This document shows positions 1 through 8,457 of a DNA stretch of 64,000 nt, in pieces. The stretch lies in contig CASEVI010000001.1 in the NCBI GenBank assembly GCA_949291375.1, positions 380,980-444,979 on the forward strand, in the 5' to 3' direction. The translations under genes were made by a program, and so were the position numbers. Source of the stretch: an uncultured bacterium (GTDB taxonomy: Bacteria; Bacillota_I; Bacilli_A; RFN20; CAG-826). The notes beneath the pieces are model-generated. The model worked only from the letters and a program-made list of their open reading frames with translations, searched no databases and was not told where the DNA came from. Positions within the stretch are counted from its first letter, which is position 1. Every line of letters begins with the position of its first letter.

Positions 1-260
1 GATTTATTTATTAAAAATTCAAAATTATCACCGTGTTCTAAATGTATTTTAAATCCATTTATTATTAAATCTTTTTTCTTTGGAAATTCGGTTGAAAAAT
101 CATTATTTCCTTTAACTGCTAAAAACGGGGAAATTAAATAATCTGGAATACAAAAATCTCCTAAATGAAAATAATAATCAGCATCATATTCTTTTGTTTG
201 GATATCAAGCAGTGGTTGATAAGAACCGTGCGTGTCACTTATAATTACGATTTTTGTCAT
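1..260 (-). CDS. YfcE/MJ0936-type metallophosphoesterase, 3' part cut off by the window edge
   Basis: About 86 N-terminal residues are visible, beginning MTKIVIISDTHGS. The family signs are D-T-H near residues 9-11 (first metal ligands), H-L-G-D near 33-36, K-G-N-N-D near 49-53, and a later H-G-D. This is the order of metal-binding blocks in small calcineurin-like phosphodiesterases of the YfcE/YsnB type, so a metal-dependent cytosolic phosphodiesterase is expected; the substrate cannot be told. The ATG (258-260) has no Shine-Dalgarno. A perfect -10 box on this strand (267-272) ends 6 bases before it, which suggests a leaderless mRNA. The gene is divergent from the decarboxylase at 327. Confidence 0.85.
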   Translation of the reverse strand, partial: MTKIVIISDTHGSYQPLLDIQTKEYDADYYFHLGDFCIPDYLISPFLAVKGNNDFSTEFPKKKDLIINGFKIHLEHGDNFEFLINK

Positions 261-326
261 GAAGATATTATAGTTTTTTAAAAAGTAATTGTCATATTAT
301 TTATAAGTGTTTATTATTTTAATGTT

Positions 327-1811
327 ATGAAAAAATATGACCTCGAAGAACAAAAAAAGACACCATATTTAGATGCCTACAAAAAATATCTTGATAAACA
401 TACGACTGCTTTTGATGTTCCAGGACATCATCAAGGCAAAATAAGAACGGATTTTAATAAGGTCTTTGGACCAAGAATTTATAAAAGTGATGTAAATGCT
501 CCTCGTGGTATGGATAATTTATCTCATCCAACAGGTGTAATTAAAGAAGCTCAAGAACTTTTTGCTAAAGCCTGTGGAGCTACTTATGCAAAATTTTTAA
601 TAAATGGAAGTAGCGAAGGCAATTTAATAATGTTAATGTCGGCTTTAAAAGCTAAAGAAAAAATATTAATGCCTCGAAATGTTCATAAATCAGTAATTAA
701 TGGTCTTGTTTTAAGTGGCGCAATTCCAATTTTTGTGATGCCTGAAATTGATAAAAATACCGAAATTGTTAACCAAATTTCTTATAAAGATTGGAAAAAA
801 GCAATTGATAATAATCCTGATGCAAAAGCTATTTTTATTATTAATCCAACATATTTCGGAGCAACTTGTAATATTAAAAAAGTTGTTGAATACGCTCATT
901 CTAAAAATATGATTGTTTTGGTTGATGAGGCTCATGGGTCACATTTTTATTTTTCTTCACATTCTCCAATGTCTGCAATGGAAGCTGGAGCCGATATGTC
1001 AACGCTTTCAATTCATAAAACTGGCGGAAGTTTAACTCAATCTTCAGTTTTATTAGTTAATGGAAATAGAGTCCCTCGATATGATGTTGTTAAAACTTTT
1101 AACCTTTTAACGACAACTTCTCCTTCATCTTTACTAATCGCTTCTTTAGATTCTGCGAGAAAATATTTAGTATTTCATGGTTCTAGAACTATTAACAGAA
1201 TTATTAAATTAGCTCATGAAGCAAGAGACAGAATTAATGAAATTAAAGGATTTAAAGCTAGAGGGAAAGAATATTTTAAAGAAAATGGCGCTTATAATTA
1301 TGATGAAACAAAAGTTGTTGTTGAATTAGATAATCTTTCTTTGACTGGTTTTGAGTTATACAAAATCTTAAAAGACAAATATAATATTCAAATTGAACTT
1401 GGAGAAACCTACGTTTTTCTTTTACTTTTTACTGTTGGTACAAAAAAAGAAGATGTTGATACTATTGTCAATGCTTTAAAGAAAATATCGCAAAAATATT
1501 ATAAAGAAGATATTGTTTATCCTTCTCATCACTATTTAAAGGATTCATTCCCTCCTTTAGTTTTAAGACCAAGAGAAGCTTACCATGCTTCTTTAAAAAT
1601 TGTAAAACTTGATAAAGCTCTAAATAAAATTTCAAAGGAAATGATTATGACTTATCCACCAGGAATCCCTGTTATTATTCCAGGAGAAAGGTTTACGCAA
1701 AATGTCATTGATGAACTTAAATATTTTAAAAAGATTAAAGCAAATATATTGAGTGATTTTGAAGGAGTTAATGAAGTAAGCGTAGTCGATGAGTTAAAAT
1801 TAGAAAAATAA
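327..1811 (+). CDS. Orn/Lys/Arg decarboxylase family protein (PLP-dependent)
   Basis: 494 residues of the fold-type I decarboxylase family (SpeA/CadA/YaaO-like). Visible signs are the N-terminal F-D-V-P-G-H-H block (29-35), D-E-A-H-G at 200-204 (the Asp that contacts the PLP ring nitrogen), and S-I-H-K-T with K231 as the expected Schiff-base lysine. Family members decarboxylate arginine, lysine or ornithine in the cytosol; the substrate is not resolved here. At about 490 residues it is the short Gram-positive form without the large N-terminal wing domain of E. coli CadA. It appears monocistronic. A TATTAT box (312-317) lies 9 bases before ATG with no Shine-Dalgarno, so it may be leaderless. 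The hairpin at 1831-1880 ends it. Confidence 0.9.
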   Translation: MKKYDLEEQKKTPYLDAYKKYLDKHTTAFDVPGHHQGKIRTDFNKVFGPRIYKSDVNAPRGMDNLSHPTGVIKEAQELFAKACGATYAKFLINGSSEGNLIMLMSALKAKEKILMPRNVHKSVINGLVLSGAIPIFVMPEIDKNTEIVNQISYKDWKKAIDNNPDAKAIFIINPTYFGATCNIKKVVEYAHSKNMIVLVDEAHGSHFYFSSHSPMSAMEAGADMSTLSIHKTGGSLTQSSVLLVNGNRVPRYDVVKTFNLLTTTSPSSLLIASLDSARKYLVFHGSRTINRIIKLAHEARDRINEIKGFKARGKEYFKENGAYNYDETKVVVELDNLSLTGFELYKILKDKYNIQIELGETYVFLLLFTVGTKKEDVDTIVNALKKISQKYYKEDIVYPSHHYLKDSFPPLVLRPREAYHASLKIVKLDKALNKISKEMIMTYPPGIPVIIPGERFTQNVIDELKYFKKIKANILSDFEGVNEVSVVDELKLEK

Positions 1812-1830
1812 AATTTAAAAAATTATATTT

Positions 1831-1880
1831 AAAAACCCCCTTAATCTAAATATTTTATCTAGTAAAGGGGGTAAATTTTT
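1831..1880. terminator. Bidirectional intrinsic terminator
   Basis: A seven-pair stem (CCCCCTT at 1836-1842, AAGGGGG at 1865-1871) with possible further pairing inside is flanked by A5 (1831-1835) and, after a few bases, T5 (1876-1880). It can stop the decarboxylase on the plus strand and tRNA-His on the minus strand. The T-run follows the stem directly only in the minus direction, where it should work better. Confidence 0.75.
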
Positions 1881-1884
1881 CATC

Positions 1885-1961
1885 TGGGGCGAAATACCGG
1901 GATCGAACCGGTGAATGCTTGGTTCACAGCCAAGTGAGTTAACCGCTTCTCCAATTTCGCC
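1885..1961 (-). tRNA. tRNA-His (anticodon GTG)
   Basis: A full cloverleaf is visible on the minus strand. The anticodon stem CTTGG/CCAAG encloses the loop CTGTGAA, giving anticodon GTG. The acceptor stem has eight pairs (GGCGAAAT with ATTTCGCC), the extra G-1:C73 pair diagnostic of tRNA-His. CCA is encoded at 1885-1887. The T-loop reads TTCGATC and the D-loop contains GGTTAA. It has its own promoter (1981-2009) and a terminator (1831-1880). Confidence 0.97.
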
Positions 1962-1980
1962 ATTTATTTTTTGCCTTAAT

Positions 1981-2009
1981 ATATTATCAAAACTAGTAGG
2001 GTAATTCAA
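1981..2009 (-). promoter_or_regulatory. Promoter of tRNA-His
   Basis: On the minus strand, TTGAAT (-35, 2004-2009) and TAATAT (-10, 1981-1986) are separated by exactly 17 bases. The predicted start lies about 12 bases before the mature tRNA 5' end. The spacing and orientation fit a sigma-A-type promoter. Confidence 0.6.
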
Positions 2010-2028
2010 TTAAAATTTTTGGTACATA

Positions 2029-2955
2029 TTATGACTTTCTTTCTTTGATAATGCTCTCTTTTTCTATTTTTCCAATTAATAAAGATGAATCATCATCATG
2101 ATGCTTATAATTAATCAAGACATCATCTTCATTATAATTGGCATAGCAATATTTACACATTGAAAGACATGAATTATAAGCACCGATATCAACCATTTGA
2201 ACACAATTACATGTAAATTTATTATCTTTTCTAAATGTTTGCTTTTTTAGTTTTAAATCTTTTTCGTCCTTTTTTAAAGTATTTATGATGAATTCTTTTG
2301 AGATACAAGCTCCTTTGTCAAAACCATATTTAGTTAAATCTTCTTTTTCTCCACAAGTAAAAATCTTTATATTATATAAATGAGAAAGATAAGAAAAAGA
2401 CTCCCCAATTAATTTATAATCGCTTTCATCAAATTCTTCTAAATTAAGAAATTTATTATTTTTTAAAGTATTTTTATAATAATCTACAAAAGAAATAACT
2501 ATATTTTCTGTTGCATCCTTAATTAATTGGATAAGTTTATTAAAAGCTTTTAAATGGAAAGAAATAGTGTATCTTTTATTTTTTAAAATCGGATCATAAC
2601 GAATAAAGATATTTTCTTTTCCATATTTTTTTGCTAAATAATTTATATCTTCAATAATCATTTTCTTATTTTTAGCAATTATAGGTTCAATATCTTCATT
2701 ATAAGGAGTTAAAGTTAGGTGAAATACAAAAGGTATATCATCTAATAAAGATTTTATTTTCTCTAAATAAGGAAGAAGTGGACGAATGTTTTTAGAACAA
2801 AAAACAATCATATCAATATTTTTAAAATAAATTCTTGATATAAGTTTTGGATTAAATGGATTTCTTGTATCAACGAATCCTTCTTTAACGCGATTATAAA
2901 ACCATTTTGGATAATATGTTGCTATATCGCTTCTCCCACTTACAAATAAAATCAT
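2029..2955 (-). CDS. DUF1848 family protein with a C-terminal CX3CX2C cysteine motif
   Basis: 308 residues matching what I know of DUF1848: a beta/alpha-rich body starting with S-G-R-S-D-I, then a cysteine-rich end. Cysteines sit at 249, 251, 263, 267 and 270; the last three form C-x3-C-x2-C followed by Y-A-N. That spacing is the 4Fe-4S signature of radical SAM enzymes, but here it is near the C-terminus. The tail resembles the S-L-L-I-G-K ending of the family. Function is unknown; a Fe-S protein acting in the cytosol is inferred. The start ATG lies 5 bases after a strong hairpin (2961-2982), and the only Shine-Dalgarno-like bases (AGGA) are in that hairpin's loop. Confidence 0.75.
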   Translation of the reverse strand: MILFVSGRSDIATYYPKWFYNRVKEGFVDTRNPFNPKLISRIYFKNIDMIVFCSKNIRPLLPYLEKIKSLLDDIPFVFHLTLTPYNEDIEPIIAKNKKMIIEDINYLAKKYGKENIFIRYDPILKNKRYTISFHLKAFNKLIQLIKDATENIVISFVDYYKNTLKNNKFLNLEEFDESDYKLIGESFSYLSHLYNIKIFTCGEKEDLTKYGFDKGACISKEFIINTLKKDEKDLKLKKQTFRKDNKFTCNCVQMVDIGAYNSCLSMCKYCYANYNEDDVLINYKHHDDDSSLLIGKIEKESIIKERKS

Positions 2956-2982
2956 AAAAAATAACTTAGTTTCCTAAGTTAT
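2956..2982 (-). terminator. Hairpin terminator of the desulfoferrodoxin gene, abutting the next start codon
   Basis: A perfect nine-pair stem (ATAACTTAG at 2961-2969, CTAAGTTAT at 2974-2982) has a four-base loop. On the minus strand it is followed by T5 and then immediately by the ATG of the DUF1848 gene. It ends the superoxide reductase transcript and occupies the whole would-be leader of the next gene. Confidence 0.7.
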
Positions 2983-3006
2983 TTTATCATTTTTTATTGG
3001 GTTAAA

Positions 3007-3390
3007 TTATAATTCTTTAACCCATAAACCATGGAGGTTACAGAATTCATATACCTTTAATGGTTTTTCATTTTCAATATAGAAATCTGCAACTGGTTTA
3101 CCACTAGGAGATAAATCAACACGATGTGTTGCTTTATCGGTGAGTAAATAAACAAATGCAATATGGTGTTCTTCACTCATTGGATGTTCAACACTGCCTA
3201 CTTGAACATGAACATGATTTCCTTCAACACTAACTACTGGAACGTGTTTTTCATTTGCTGCGTCTGTTGAGTTAGGAACTAATTCGACCATTGGTTCTCC
3301 GCAGCAAACAGTTTGGCAACCATGTGTTCCAGGTAAAAGTTCAACAACTTTTCCGCATTTATTGCATTTAAATAAGTTTAATTCTGGCAT
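3007..3390 (-). CDS. dfx: Desulfoferrodoxin (superoxide reductase), two-iron form
   Basis: 127 residues, the usual length for a two-domain desulfoferrodoxin. The N-terminal desulforedoxin-type centre has C9, C12, C29 and C30. The C-terminal neelaredoxin-type active site has E47-K48-H49, H69, H75, C117 and H120, the ligand set of the Fe(His)4Cys centre. It reduces superoxide to peroxide in the cytosol without making oxygen, usually with electrons from rubredoxin. A clear Shine-Dalgarno (AAAGGAG) precedes ATG. It is divergent from the flavodiiron gene, which carries its own rubredoxin domain, so the two form an oxygen-defence pair. The symbol rbo is also used. Confidence 0.97.
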   Translation of the reverse strand: MPELNLFKCNKCGKVVELLPGTHGCQTVCCGEPMVELVPNSTDAANEKHVPVVSVEGNHVHVQVGSVEHPMSEEHHIAFVYLLTDKATHRVDLSPSGKPVADFYIENEKPLKVYEFCNLHGLWVKEL

Positions 3391-3498
3391 ATATATTTCT
3401 CCTTTATTTGATTTACCTTAATTATAATGAATTGATTAAATAAATAAAGAGATATGCTTCTAAGTAATAAAAACTGTTATAAATTTTCTTGATAATAT

Positions 3499-3530
3499 GA
3501 TTATTAATCAAAGATTATTAATGATATAAT
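3499..3530 (+). promoter_or_regulatory. Promoter with a direct repeat before the flavodiiron gene
   Basis: A perfect -10 box TATAAT lies at 3525-3530. Just upstream, the ten-mer GATTATTAAT occurs twice (3499-3508 and 3513-3522), 14 bases apart. The repeats sit where an activator or repressor would act, between two divergent oxygen-stress genes. The -10 call is direct; the operator role is inferred. The start point implied (about 3537) favours translation from ATG 3564 over ATG 3549. Confidence 0.45.
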
Positions 3531-3563
3531 TTTCTTGTTCGAATAATTATGGAGAAAAAGACA

Positions 3564-5387
3564 ATGTATATTAAAAAATTAGTAACTAAAGATACTTATT
3601 ATGTTGGTGGAAGTGACCGTAGATTAGCACTTTTTGAAAACATTTATCCTTTAACAAACGGAGCAAGTTATAACTCTTATCTTATAATGGATGAAAAAAC
3701 TTGTTTATTAGATACTGTTGATCCATCTGTTGAAAATATTTTCTTTGAAAAAATTGAAGATGTTTTAAACGGAAAATCACTTGATTACCTTATTATTAAT
3801 CATATGGAACCTGACCATTCAAGCGAAATTTGTCGCGTTTTAGATAAATATCCTGAAATAACTGTTGTAACAAGTGATAAAGCTTATACAATGTTTAAAA
3901 ATTTTAATAATGGTCGCGAAATTAAAAATTTAATCTTAGTTAAAGAATTCGATACTCTTTCTTTAGGCAAACATACTTTAACTTTTGTTATGGCTCCAAT
4001 GGTTCACTGGCCTGAAGTTATGGTTACTTATGATGCAACAACGAAAACACTTTTCTCAGCTGATGCTTTTGGTACTTTCGGAGCATTGAGTGGAAATTTA
4101 TTTGCACATGAAATGAATTTTGATCACGATTATTTAGATGAAGCAAGAAGATATTATACAAATATAGTTGGTAAATATGGTAGTCAAGTTCAAGCTATTT
4201 TAAAAAAAGCTGGAACAATTGAAATTGAAACAATTTGTCCTTTACACGGGCCAATTTGGAGAGAAAATTTACCTTATTTAATTAATCTTTATGATAAATG
4301 GTCAAGATATGAACCTGAAATCCAAGGTGTTTTAATTGTTTATGGTTCAATTTATGGAAATAGTGAAAAAGTAGCTAATATGATAGCTGACGGTCTTGCA
4401 AATGAGGGTATTAGAGATATTCATATGTATGATGCATCAAAAACAGATAAATCATATCTCGTTGCCGAAACTTTTAAATATTCTCATTTAGTTGTTGTTT
4501 CTTCAACATATAATATGGGTATTTTCACACCAGTAGAAGAGTTCTTATTAGATTTAAAATATCATAATATGCAAAATAGAACTGTTGCTTTAGTTGAGAA
4601 TGGAAGCTGGGCACCTAATTCCCTTTGTTTAATGAAAGGCATTTTCTCTCAAATGAAGAACATGAATGTCTTAACTGATGTTTGTTTTACAGTTAAATCT
4701 GCTATTAGAGATGAGCAAAAAGAAAATGTTGAGTTACTAGTTCATGAAATTGCTAAAGATTTCCCTAAAGCAAGTTTAGATTCAAATCCATTATTCAATA
4801 TTACTTATGGCCTTTATGTTTTAACTTCTAATGATGGTAAACGTGATGATGGTATGATATTAAATACAATTAATCAAGTTGCTGAAAATCCTAATAAAAT
4901 TATGTTCTGTGTAAATAAAAGAAATTATTCTGCAGAAGTCATTAAAAATAGTAAAAAGGCAACTGTTTCAATTTTATCTACAAATACTCCATTTGCTATT
5001 TTTAAGAATTTTGGTTTCCAATCTGGTAAAGATGTCGATAAATTTGCAAATATTTCTTATATAAAACGTGATAAAAATGGACTTTTATATTTAACTAAAT
5101 ATACTAATGCTTATATTTCTTTAGATGTAAATGAAGTTGTCGATTTAGGTTCTCATTATGGTTTTATTGCTACAATTGCCGAAACTAAACAATTAAGTAA
5201 AGAAAAATCACTTTCTTATTCTTATTACATGGATAATATTAAACCAAGACCAGCAAGAAGCGAAAAGAAAATTAATGGCTGGATTTGTAAAATTTGTGGA
5301 TATATTTATGAAGGCGAAAATCTTCCAGCAGATTTTATTTGCCCATTATGTAAACATGGCGCTGAAGATTTCGAAAGAATTAAATAA
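3564..5387 (+). CDS. Flavodiiron protein with flavin-reductase and rubredoxin domains
   Basis: Multidomain oxygen (or NO) reductase of the FprA/flavorubredoxin type. In order it has a metallo-beta-lactamase-like diiron domain (H-M-E-P-D-H near residues 80-85, later M-V-H-W, S-A-D-A-F and C-P-L-H-G ligands), a flavodoxin domain (V-Y-G-S-I-Y-G-N-S-E near 260-269), a flavin-reductase-like domain (about 405-550), and a C-terminal rubredoxin (C-K-I-C-G and C-P-L-C-K). It can thus pass electrons from a reductase through rubredoxin and FMN to the diiron site and reduce O2 to water in the cytosol. An ATG at 3549 is also in frame, but GGAG at 3551-3554 sits 9 bases before ATG 3564, where homologues begin, so I prefer 3564. 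Confidence 0.93.
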   Translation: MYIKKLVTKDTYYVGGSDRRLALFENIYPLTNGASYNSYLIMDEKTCLLDTVDPSVENIFFEKIEDVLNGKSLDYLIINHMEPDHSSEICRVLDKYPEITVVTSDKAYTMFKNFNNGREIKNLILVKEFDTLSLGKHTLTFVMAPMVHWPEVMVTYDATTKTLFSADAFGTFGALSGNLFAHEMNFDHDYLDEARRYYTNIVGKYGSQVQAILKKAGTIEIETICPLHGPIWRENLPYLINLYDKWSRYEPEIQGVLIVYGSIYGNSEKVANMIADGLANEGIRDIHMYDASKTDKSYLVAETFKYSHLVVVSSTYNMGIFTPVEEFLLDLKYHNMQNRTVALVENGSWAPNSLCLMKGIFSQMKNMNVLTDVCFTVKSAIRDEQKENVELLVHEIAKDFPKASLDSNPLFNITYGLYVLTSNDGKRDDGMILNTINQVAENPNKIMFCVNKRNYSAEVIKNSKKATVSILSTNTPFAIFKNFGFQSGKDVDKFANISYIKRDKNGLLYLTKYTNAYISLDVNEVVDLGSHYGFIATIAETKQLSKEKSLSYSYYMDNIKPRPARSEKKINGWICKICGYIYEGENLPADFICPLCKHGAEDFERIK

Positions 5388-5405
5388 TTTTTTTGGATAA
5401 GTTTT

Positions 5406-5747
5406 ATGGAAAAGAAAGAATTAGGTTTTAATGAGTATCAAAAACATGCTTATAATCTTATTTCTCCTGAAGGAAAAAAAGATATGATTACTAATGGGGT
5501 TTTAGGACTTGCAGGGGAAGCTGGGGAATGTTGTGATATTGTTAAAAAATATAAATATCAAGGACATGATCTTGATAAAGAACATTTAAAAGATGAACTA
5601 GGTGATGTGTTATGGTACATTGCTGAAACAGCTAGCGGATTGGGAATTACTCTTGAAGAAGTAGCTCAATTTAACCTTGATAAACTACATAAAAGATATC
5701 ATGGTGAAACTTTCCATGCTAAAGATTCAATTAATAGGGATGAATAG
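5406..5747 (+). CDS. MazG-like nucleotide pyrophosphohydrolase
   Basis: 113 residues with the helical MazG/all-alpha NTP-PPase pattern: G-E-A-G-E-C-C-D (about 36-43, the first acidic magnesium-binding helix), then K-D-E-L-G-D-V-L-W-Y (about 62-71, the second). Such small proteins hydrolyse nucleoside triphosphates to monophosphates and pyrophosphate and are thought to clean up non-canonical nucleotides in the cytosol. It follows the flavodiiron gene by 18 bases and precedes the GlpA-like gene by 3, so it is probably co-transcribed with either or both. The substrate cannot be told. Confidence 0.85.
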   Translation: MEKKELGFNEYQKHAYNLISPEGKKDMITNGVLGLAGEAGECCDIVKKYKYQGHDLDKEHLKDELGDVLWYIAETASGLGITLEEVAQFNLDKLHKRYHGETFHAKDSINRDE

Positions 5748-5750
5748 TTG

Positions 5751-7202
5751 ATGAGTAAAAGAATCTACGATTGTATTATTATTGGCGGCGGTGTTATTGG
5801 TTGTTCGATTGCACGCTATCTTTCACGTTATAAATTAGATGGTTTATTAATTGAGAAACATTCTGACGTTGGTGAAGAAACTTCATGTGCTAATAGTGCT
5901 ATAGTTCATAGTGGATATGATCCATTACCAAATACAAAAAAGGCCTATTTTAATGTGAAAGGAAATAGAATGATGGAAGAAGTTTGTAAAGAACTTCATG
6001 TTCCGTTTATAAAAAATGGTTCTTTAACCATAGGTTTTAATGAAGAAGATAGAAAAACTTTAAGTGATCTTCTTTTAAGAGCAAAAGTAAATGGTGTTGA
6101 AGCTAGAATTGTTGAAAAAGAAGAGCTTCATAAGATGGAACCTTCTTTAAAAGATGAATGTTTATGTGCCTTATATTGTAAAGATAGTGGTATTGTATCC
6201 CCTTTTGAATTAACTATTGGTTTTATGGAAAATGCTATGGACAATGGTTTTAATCTAAATTTAAATGAAAAGGTTGAAAAAATAACTAAAAATGGAGATT
6301 TATTTATCGTTAACACAAATAGAGGAACTTATTTAACAAGAACTTTAGTTAATGCCGCAGGATTATATTCTGATGAGCTATTATCAAATTTAGAAAAGCC
6401 TAAATTTAAAATTAATTCTAGAAAAGGCGAATACATTCTTTTAGACCATTTTAATAATACTTGGTGTAAACATACGTTATTTATGTGCCCAACAAAGGTT
6501 GGTAAAGGCGTATTAATTTCTCCAACAACTTCTTATAACTATATTATTGGACCATCAAATGATCCATCTTTAAAAGATGATACATCAACTGATTCTTCAA
6601 CTTTAGCTTTATTAAAAGAAACCGCAGCTAAATTAATAAAAAATATACCTTATAGCGAAGTTATTAGAACTTTTGCTGGTGTAAGAGCTAATCCTGATAA
6701 TGACGATTTCATTATTGAAGAAAGTGATATTAATCCTGGCTTATTTAATGTAGCTGGCATTATGTCTCCTGGTTTAGCTTCATCTCCTGCTATTGGGGAA
6801 TATGTTTCTGATTTAATAAAAGATAAATTAAATCTTCAAAAAAATGAAAACTATAAATCTACAAGAAAAGAAATTTTATCTTTAAATTCATTAGGAATTG
6901 AAAAGTATAATGAGTTAATAAAAAAGTGTCCTGCTTATGGACATATGATTTGTCGCTGTGAAAAAGTAAGCGAAGGACAAATTATTGATTCTATACATCG
7001 TAATTGTGGCGCAAAAACCGTTAAAGGAATAAAAAAAAGATTACGTGCAGGTTTTGGAAAATGCCAAGGAAGTTTCTGTGAAGAAGAAGTTTGTAAAATT
7101 TTAGCGCGTGAATTAAATGTTCCTCTTTCTTCTATTTTATATAAAGATGAAGGCAGCGAAGTTTTTAAATATAAGAGCAAAGGTAATAATTATGATGAAT
7201 AA
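5751..7202 (+). CDS. glpA: GlpA-like glycerol-3-phosphate dehydrogenase with C-terminal BFD-type Fe-S domain
   Basis: 483 residues. The N-terminal FAD-binding G-G-G-V-I-G-C fold (about 10-16) and E-T-S-C-A-N-S block are those of DAO-type oxidoreductases of the GlpA/GlpO group. The C-terminus (from about 395) has C-R-C and, about 35 residues on, C-Q-G-S-F-C, the four-cysteine BFD-like [2Fe-2S] domain of anaerobic GlpA. It should oxidise glycerol-3-phosphate to dihydroxyacetone phosphate, passing electrons to the flavoprotein and DUF1667 protein encoded next. A TTG at 5748 is in frame, but the AGGGA motif fits ATG 5751. It overlaps the next gene by 11 bases, and glycerol kinase lies downstream, which supports the role. 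Confidence 0.85.
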   Translation: MSKRIYDCIIIGGGVIGCSIARYLSRYKLDGLLIEKHSDVGEETSCANSAIVHSGYDPLPNTKKAYFNVKGNRMMEEVCKELHVPFIKNGSLTIGFNEEDRKTLSDLLLRAKVNGVEARIVEKEELHKMEPSLKDECLCALYCKDSGIVSPFELTIGFMENAMDNGFNLNLNEKVEKITKNGDLFIVNTNRGTYLTRTLVNAAGLYSDELLSNLEKPKFKINSRKGEYILLDHFNNTWCKHTLFMCPTKVGKGVLISPTTSYNYIIGPSNDPSLKDDTSTDSSTLALLKETAAKLIKNIPYSEVIRTFAGVRANPDNDDFIIEESDINPGLFNVAGIMSPGLASSPAIGEYVSDLIKDKLNLQKNENYKSTRKEILSLNSLGIEKYNELIKKCPAYGHMICRCEKVSEGQIIDSIHRNCGAKTVKGIKKRLRAGFGKCQGSFCEEEVCKILARELNVPLSSILYKDEGSEVFKYKSKGNNYDE

Positions 7203-8457
7203 TAATTTTTATGATATTGTTATAATTGGTGGCGGAAGTGCTGGATTAAGTGCGGCTAAAAAAGCCTTTGAAGAAGGAATTAGTTCTATTTTAATTATCG
7301 AAAGAAATAATGAACTTGGCGGAATATTAAATCAATGCATACACAATGGTTTCGGGCTTCATAAATTTAAAAAAGAATTAACCGGTCCTGAATATGCTTA
7401 TGAATATATAAAATTTGTTAAAGAAAATAATATTCAATATCTTTTAAATACGCTTGTTTTATCAATTAACAAGAATAATAAAACAATTGTTTGTTCTTCT
7501 AGTGAAAAAGGGATTATTAATATCAATTATAAAGCTTTAATATTTTCAGCGGGTTGCAATGAAAGAACAAGCGGTCAAATTATGATTCCAGGAGAAAGAC
7601 CAAATGGAGTTTATACTGCTGGTTTAGCTCAAAAGCTTCTTAATATCGATGGGTACTTAGTTGGTAAGAATGTCTATATTTTAGGGAGTGGCGATATTGG
7701 CTTAATTATGGCTAGGAGAATGAAACTTGAAGGAGCTAATGTAATTGGTGTAAGCGAGTTAATGCCATATTCAAACGGTTTAAATAGGAATATCGTTCAA
7801 TGTTTAAATGATTACAACATTCCTTTAAAATTACATAATACAGTTGTTAAAATTCATGGCAAAAATCAACTTGAAGGTATTACTATATGTGATGTTGATG
7901 ATTCTTTAAATCCAATTAAAGGAAGAGAACAATTTATTAAATGTGATACTCTTTTGCTTTCTATTGGATTATATCCATTTAATTCGATGCTTAAAAATAG
8001 CGGAGCAAAAGTTAACCTTGAAACAAAAGGAGCTTGGGTTGATCAAAATTTAGAAACAACTTTAGATTCTGTTTTTTCTTGTGGAAACGTTCTTCATGTG
8101 CACGATTTAGTAGATTATGTTTCAGATGAGGGCGAAATTGCTGGTAAAAATGCTGCATATTTAGTTAAAAATGGGAGAAGAAGTTGCATTAAGACAATTT
8201 TAACTTTTCATAATCAAAATTTATCTTATTTATTACCAAATGAAATCAAAGTTTATGATGGTTTGGATGAAGTAAATTTTTCATTTAGAGTAAAAAAACC
8301 TATTTCAAAAGGCGAAATTTTATTTAAAGATGGGAAAAATGTTGTTAAAAGAGTTATTAAAAACGATCTTATTCCTTCTGAAATGGTAAGAATTCACTTA
8401 AATAATATTGATTATAAGAATCTTGATGAACTTAAGGTTGAGGTAAATGAAATATAG
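7192..8457 (+). CDS. FAD/NAD(P)-dependent oxidoreductase, glycerol module
   Basis: About 421 residues with two Rossmann signatures: I-I-G-G-G-S-A-G-L-S-A-A near the N-terminus (FAD) and Y-I-L-G-S-G-D-I-G-L near residue 160 (NAD). It resembles pyridine-nucleotide-disulphide oxidoreductases that follow GlpA-like genes in anaerobic Firmicutes. The short start at ATG 7192 (or 7195) is chosen because AAAGG lies 8 bases before it; a longer frame opening at 7117 runs inside the upstream gene and would prefix an unrelated stretch. It probably relays electrons between the GlpA-like protein and NAD(P) or a quinone. It overlaps its neighbours at both ends, which suggests translational coupling. Confidence 0.85.
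   Translation: MMNNNFYDIVIIGGGSAGLSAAKKAFEEGISSILIIERNNELGGILNQCIHNGFGLHKFKKELTGPEYAYEYIKFVKENNIQYLLNTLVLSINKNNKTIVCSSSEKGIININYKALIFSAGCNERTSGQIMIPGERPNGVYTAGLAQKLLNIDGYLVGKNVYILGSGDIGLIMARRMKLEGANVIGVSELMPYSNGLNRNIVQCLNDYNIPLKLHNTVVKIHGKNQLEGITICDVDDSLNPIKGREQFIKCDTLLLSIGLYPFNSMLKNSGAKVNLETKGAWVDQNLETTLDSVFSCGNVLHVHDLVDYVSDEGEIAGKNAAYLVKNGRRSCIKTILTFHNQNLSYLLPNEIKVYDGLDEVNFSFRVKKPISKGEILFKDGKNVVKRVIKNDLIPSEMVRIHLNNIDYKNLDELKVEVNEI

Noticed and set aside
1815-2009. A 64-codon frame on the minus strand over the tRNA-His gene
   Set aside because: It spans a complete tRNA cloverleaf, its promoter and its terminator; translation is a shadow.
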